DNA from: an uncultured Verrucomicrobia subdivision 3 bacterium
Lineage (GTDB): Bacteria; Verrucomicrobiota; Verrucomicrobiia; Limisphaerales; UBA11358
NCBI GenBank assembly: GCA_903850425.1
Contig: CAINLR010000012.1
Span: 39,913 to 103,912 of the forward strand
Reading direction: 5' to 3'
Length of the DNA stretch: 64,000 nucleotides
Shown: positions 61,842-64,000 of the stretch, piece after piece
How the letters are laid out: each line of letters begins with the position of its first letter
Position numbering within the stretch: the stretch's first letter is position 1
The notes under the pieces: model-generated
The model's input: the letters and a program-made list of their open reading frames with translations, nothing else
Told to the model about the DNA's origin: nothing
Databases searched by the model: none
Program-made: the position numbers and the translations under genes

Positions 61842-61894
61842 AATCTCAAATCTCAAATTCCCAATTTCAAATCTGAAATCTCAAATCTCAAATT
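61838..61894. repeat. AT-rich repeat cluster before cas1
   Basis: About 57 bp of alternating CTGAAATCTCAAATCTCAAA and CCAATTTCAAATCTG units, filling the gap between the four-helix-bundle gene and cas1. Confidence 0.8.
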
Positions 61895-61931
61895 GCGGCA
61901 TCGCCCTCAACTCCCCAACTCTCAACTTTCC

Positions 61932-63035
61932 TTGGACATTCAACAAAACACACTTTATCTGACGACGCCCGGCAGCTATGTCGCGCGCGACCATCTCACG
62001 TTGCAGGTCAAGGTGCCGTTGCGCCCGGACGGCACGCCCGCCACGACAGAGTATTTGAAATCGGAAATTTCAAATTTCAAATCCTTGAGCATTCCGATTC
62101 ATCACCTGGAGTCCATTTGCGTTTTCGGTGCCAGCACCATCAGCCCGCCCGCACTGGATTTGTGCTGGGAACATGGCGTGGCCGTGAATTTCCACAGTGA
62201 GTTTGGTTATTTGCAGGCCCGCATGACCGGCGTGGCGGATACCAGCGTGACGTTGCGCCGCGCCCAATTTCGCGCGGCGGACGAGCCGGCCAAGTGCGCC
62301 GCCATCGCGCGGCAGATCATCGCCGGGAAGATTCAAAATTCCCGCAACAGCCTGCTCCGCGCCGCCCGGGAAAATGACCACGAAGCCGAACGCGAAAAAT
62401 TATCGCAAGTCATCGAGGCACTGGCCCGGCAAATCCGCCGGTTGGCGGAATTTGAAATCTCAAATCTCAAGTCTCAAATGGATGAAGTGCGCGGCGCGGA
62501 AGGCCTGGCGGCACAGCTATATTTTTCCGTGTTCACGTTCATGCTCAAGCAGCAGCGTGAAACCTTTGCTTTCAACACCCGCAGCCGTCGCCCGCCCCGC
62601 GACCGCGTGAACTGCCTGCTGTCATTTCTTTATGCGCTGGTGCGGCATGATTGCGTGTCGGCGCTGACGAGCATTGGCCTGGACCCGTTCGTCGGCTTTC
62701 TGCATGTGGATCGTCCTAATCGGCCATCGCTGGCGTTGGACTTAATGGAGGAATTTCGCCCGTGGCTGGCGGACCGGCTGGCCGTCACGCTCATCAACCG
62801 GCAGCAAATCGCGCCAGATCATTTTGTGGAACGCGAAGGCGGCGCGGTGGAATTCAGCGACGCGGGGCGCAAGCTGGTCATCAAAGCCTATCAGGAACGC
62901 AAACAGGAAACCTTGAAGCATCCGTTGCTGGATCAGAATTTGCGCCTGGCCCAGATGCCGTATATGCAAGCGCGCATTCTGGCGCGACATTTGCGCGGCG
63001 ACATTGCCGAATACGTTCCGCTCGTGCCCAAGTGA
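61932..63035 (+). CDS. cas1: Cas1 integrase (type I-C-like)
   Basis: A 367-residue Cas1. N-terminal IQQNTLYLTTPGSYVARDHL, SIPIHHLESICVFGA, the DNA-binding linker, then the catalytic residues: Glu in VRGAEGLAAQLYF, His in GFLHVDRPNRPSLALDLMEEFRP and Glu in DLMEEF. No ATG is suitable; the TTG at 61932-61934 gives the normal N-terminus (an alternative TTG lies at 61893). Repeat copies are read in frame near residue 45 (LKSEISNFKSL) and residue 178 (FEISNLKSQMDE), both in surface-type loops. Together with Cas2 and Cas4 it inserts spacers. Confidence 0.9.
   Translation: MDIQQNTLYLTTPGSYVARDHLTLQVKVPLRPDGTPATTEYLKSEISNFKSLSIPIHHLESICVFGASTISPPALDLCWEHGVAVNFHSEFGYLQARMTGVADTSVTLRRAQFRAADEPAKCAAIARQIIAGKIQNSRNSLLRAARENDHEAEREKLSQVIEALARQIRRLAEFEISNLKSQMDEVRGAEGLAAQLYFSVFTFMLKQQRETFAFNTRSRRPPRDRVNCLLSFLYALVRHDCVSALTSIGLDPFVGFLHVDRPNRPSLALDLMEEFRPWLADRLAVTLINRQQIAPDHFVEREGGAVEFSDAGRKLVIKAYQERKQETLKHPLLDQNLRLAQMPYMQARILARHLRGDIAEYVPLVPK
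62053..62083. repeat. AT-rich repeat copy inside cas1
   Basis: ATTTGAAATCGGAAATTTCA followed by AATTTCAAATC, in frame as LKSEISNFKS. Confidence 0.75.
62449..62480. repeat. AT-rich repeat copy inside cas1 (second)
   Basis: AATTTGAAATCTCAAATCTC followed by AAGTCTCAAATG, in frame as FEISNLKSQM. Confidence 0.75.
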
Positions 63036-63038
63036 ACT

Positions 63039-63067
63039 GCAAATCTCAAATTTCAGATTACAAATCC
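63039..63067. repeat. AT-rich repeat copy between cas1 and cas2
   Basis: GCAAATCTCAAATTTCAGAT followed by TACAAATCC in the short cas1-cas2 gap. Confidence 0.75.
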
Positions 63068-63068
63068 C

Positions 63069-63359
63069 ATGCTCATCCTTGTCACCTATGATGTTTCGAC
63101 CGTGGAAAAGCCCGGCGTGCGCCGATTGCGCCGGGTGGCGCAGGCGTGCGAAGATTACGGCGTGCGGGTTCAGAAAAGCGTGTTTGAATGTCAGGTGGGT
63201 CAGACCGAGTGGGTGCAACTCAAAAACCGGCTCCTGCGGGAAATCAACAACGACCAAGACTCGCTGCGGTTCTATTACCTGGATGAAACCGCCAAGCAGA
63301 GAATTGAACATCATGGCGTGGCCAAGCCGATTGATTTTGCCGAGCCGCTGATTTTGTGA
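63069..63359 (+). CDS. cas2: Cas2 (type I-C-like)
   Basis: A 96-residue dimeric ferredoxin-fold protein: MLILVTYDVSTVEKPGVRRLRRVA, the conserved Asp after TY, YGVRVQKSVFECQVGQTEW and a C-terminal beta strand (FAEPLIL). It bridges Cas1 dimers in the spacer-integration complex. The length is standard for I-C Cas2. It is followed directly by the array leader. Confidence 0.95.
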   Translation: MLILVTYDVSTVEKPGVRRLRRVAQACEDYGVRVQKSVFECQVGQTEWVQLKNRLLREINNDQDSLRFYYLDETAKQRIEHHGVAKPIDFAEPLIL

Positions 63360-63545
63360 CGACGCTTCCGCGAACCATAAGTGACGGCTTGGAGGCCGGG
63401 GTTTCGCGGCATGCCGCGAAACCAATGGCCGCGCACAATTTCCTTCGTTCTTTGACATTCAAAACTCCGATCTGCGAGAAGCATTGGCAGGTTGGCGGAA
63501 ATAGGTTAGAAAACTCTTGCGACTTCGCCTGTTAGGGAAGTCGCG
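63360..63545 (+). promoter_or_regulatory. CRISPR leader
   Basis: 186 bp between cas2 and the first repeat. It contains a 24-bp perfect palindrome at 63400-63423, a TTCTTTGACATTC segment around 63448-63460 that could supply a -35-like TTGACA, and a run leading into the array. Leader-proximal sequence adjacent to cas2 is expected for this subtype. Confidence 0.75.
63400..63423. repeat. 24-bp perfect palindrome in the leader
   Basis: GGTTTCGCGGCA followed by its exact reverse complement TGCCGCGAAACC, about 40 bp after cas2 and 122 bp before the first CRISPR repeat. Confidence 0.9.
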
Positions 63546-64000
63546 GTCGCCCCGGTCGCGAGACCGGGGCGCGGATTGAAACAGGCTTGACCGCAGCTCG
63601 TCCAGGTGTCTAATCGGTCGCCCCGGTCGCGAGACCGGGGCGCGGATTGAAACAAGTCCACCGCAGCGGGCTTGATGCTGTGCGTGGTCGCCCCGGTCGC
63701 GAGACCGGGGCGCGGATTGAAACACGCTCGCGGATTGCAAGACCGACTTCATCACCGCGTCGCCCCGGTCGCGAGACCGGGGCGCGGATTGAAACTTGGT
63801 GATAGCTGCCAATGCCTTTGGCTTCCCAAGTCGCCCCGGTCGCGAGACCGGGGCGCGGATTGAAACGCAATGGTCTGGCTCGCGGCGCACCGGCTGGGCG
63901 AGTCGCCCCGGTCGCGAGACCGGGGCGCGGATTGAAACTTGGTGATAGCTGCCAATGCCTTTGGCTTCCCAAGTCGCCCCGGTCGCGAGACCGGGGCGCG
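63546..64000 (+). CRISPR. CRISPR array, type I-C-like repeats, at least 7 repeats and 6 spacers
   Basis: Six complete 37-bp repeats at 63546-63582, 63617-63653, 63687-63723, 63759-63795, 63830-63866 and 63902-63938, plus a seventh cut by the window end (63973-64000). All are identical as far as seen. The repeat is GTCGCCCCGGTCGCGAGACC followed by GGGGCGCGGATTGAAAC. It folds into a 10-bp stem with a GCGA loop and ends in the ATTGAAAC handle. Spacers are 33-35 nt. Spacers 4 (63796-63829) and 6 (63939-63972) are identical. The array is cut off at the window edge. Confidence 0.98.

Noticed and set aside
63459..63955. Long open frames across the CRISPR array on both strands
   Set aside because: They are only translations of repeats and spacers (RSRDRGD-type periodic peptides).

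Overview
The window looks like a chromosomal segment of a free-living or host-associated Verrucomicrobiota bacterium, probably Pedosphaera/Limisphaera-like. This is inferred from the moderately high GC, the many TAT- or Sec-exported sugar-active proteins, GloVer-repeat and DUF4139 proteins, and numerous short dispersed palindromic repeats. No rRNA or tRNA gene was seen.

Left part (1-25 kb): housekeeping genes with a few accessory ones. In order: a PLP-homeostasis protein (yggS), a leftover F5/8 type C domain, bioA-bioF, an amidohydrolase with hpf, divergent rpoN, def, parB, an octaheme cytochrome fused to HEAT/TPR repeats, an FKBP lipoprotein, a TPR protein, hpnA, a class V aminotransferase, smc, DUF4139, a CBM9-like/PKD protein, a GloVer beta-propeller and a GH28 enzyme.

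Middle part (25-39 kb): an N-acetylhexosamine utilisation island, mostly one plus-strand operon. It runs: sugar-porter MFS, GH109-like Gfo/Idh/MocA enzyme, GH20 hexosaminidase, ROK-like kinase, PIG-L deacetylase, nagB, N-acetylhexosamine kinase (nahK-like), sugar-nucleotide 4-epimerase and a clan GH-D galactosidase-like enzyme. A second GH109-like gene is divergent. A PIG-L protein sits where nagA would be expected.

Next (39-53 kb): a minus-strand cluster resembling the selenium-linked anaerobic purine/urate degradation locus of enterobacteria and clostridia. It carries a dihydropyrimidine-dehydrogenase-like flavoprotein, ssnA, ygeY, a threonine-synthase-like protein, xdhA, xdhC, ygeW and a PLP-dependent beta-subunit protein, with a divergent carbamate kinase. 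xdhA has an in-frame UGA and the PLP gene has a one-base frameshift. Several proteins here and elsewhere carry in-frame copies of short palindromic repeats.

Right end (53-64 kb): an unusual type I-C-like CRISPR-Cas locus. A truncated canonical-looking cas3 HD stub precedes two tandem cas5 genes, followed by a divergent cas8, cas7, a complete cas3 in a non-canonical position, a wrecked toxin-antitoxin relic, cas4, a four-helix-bundle gene, cas1 and cas2. The array has 37-bp repeats, a duplicated spacer, and runs off the window. The adaptation genes are peppered with an AT-rich TTTGAAATC-type repeat that has been absorbed into the Cas4 and Cas1 reading frames.
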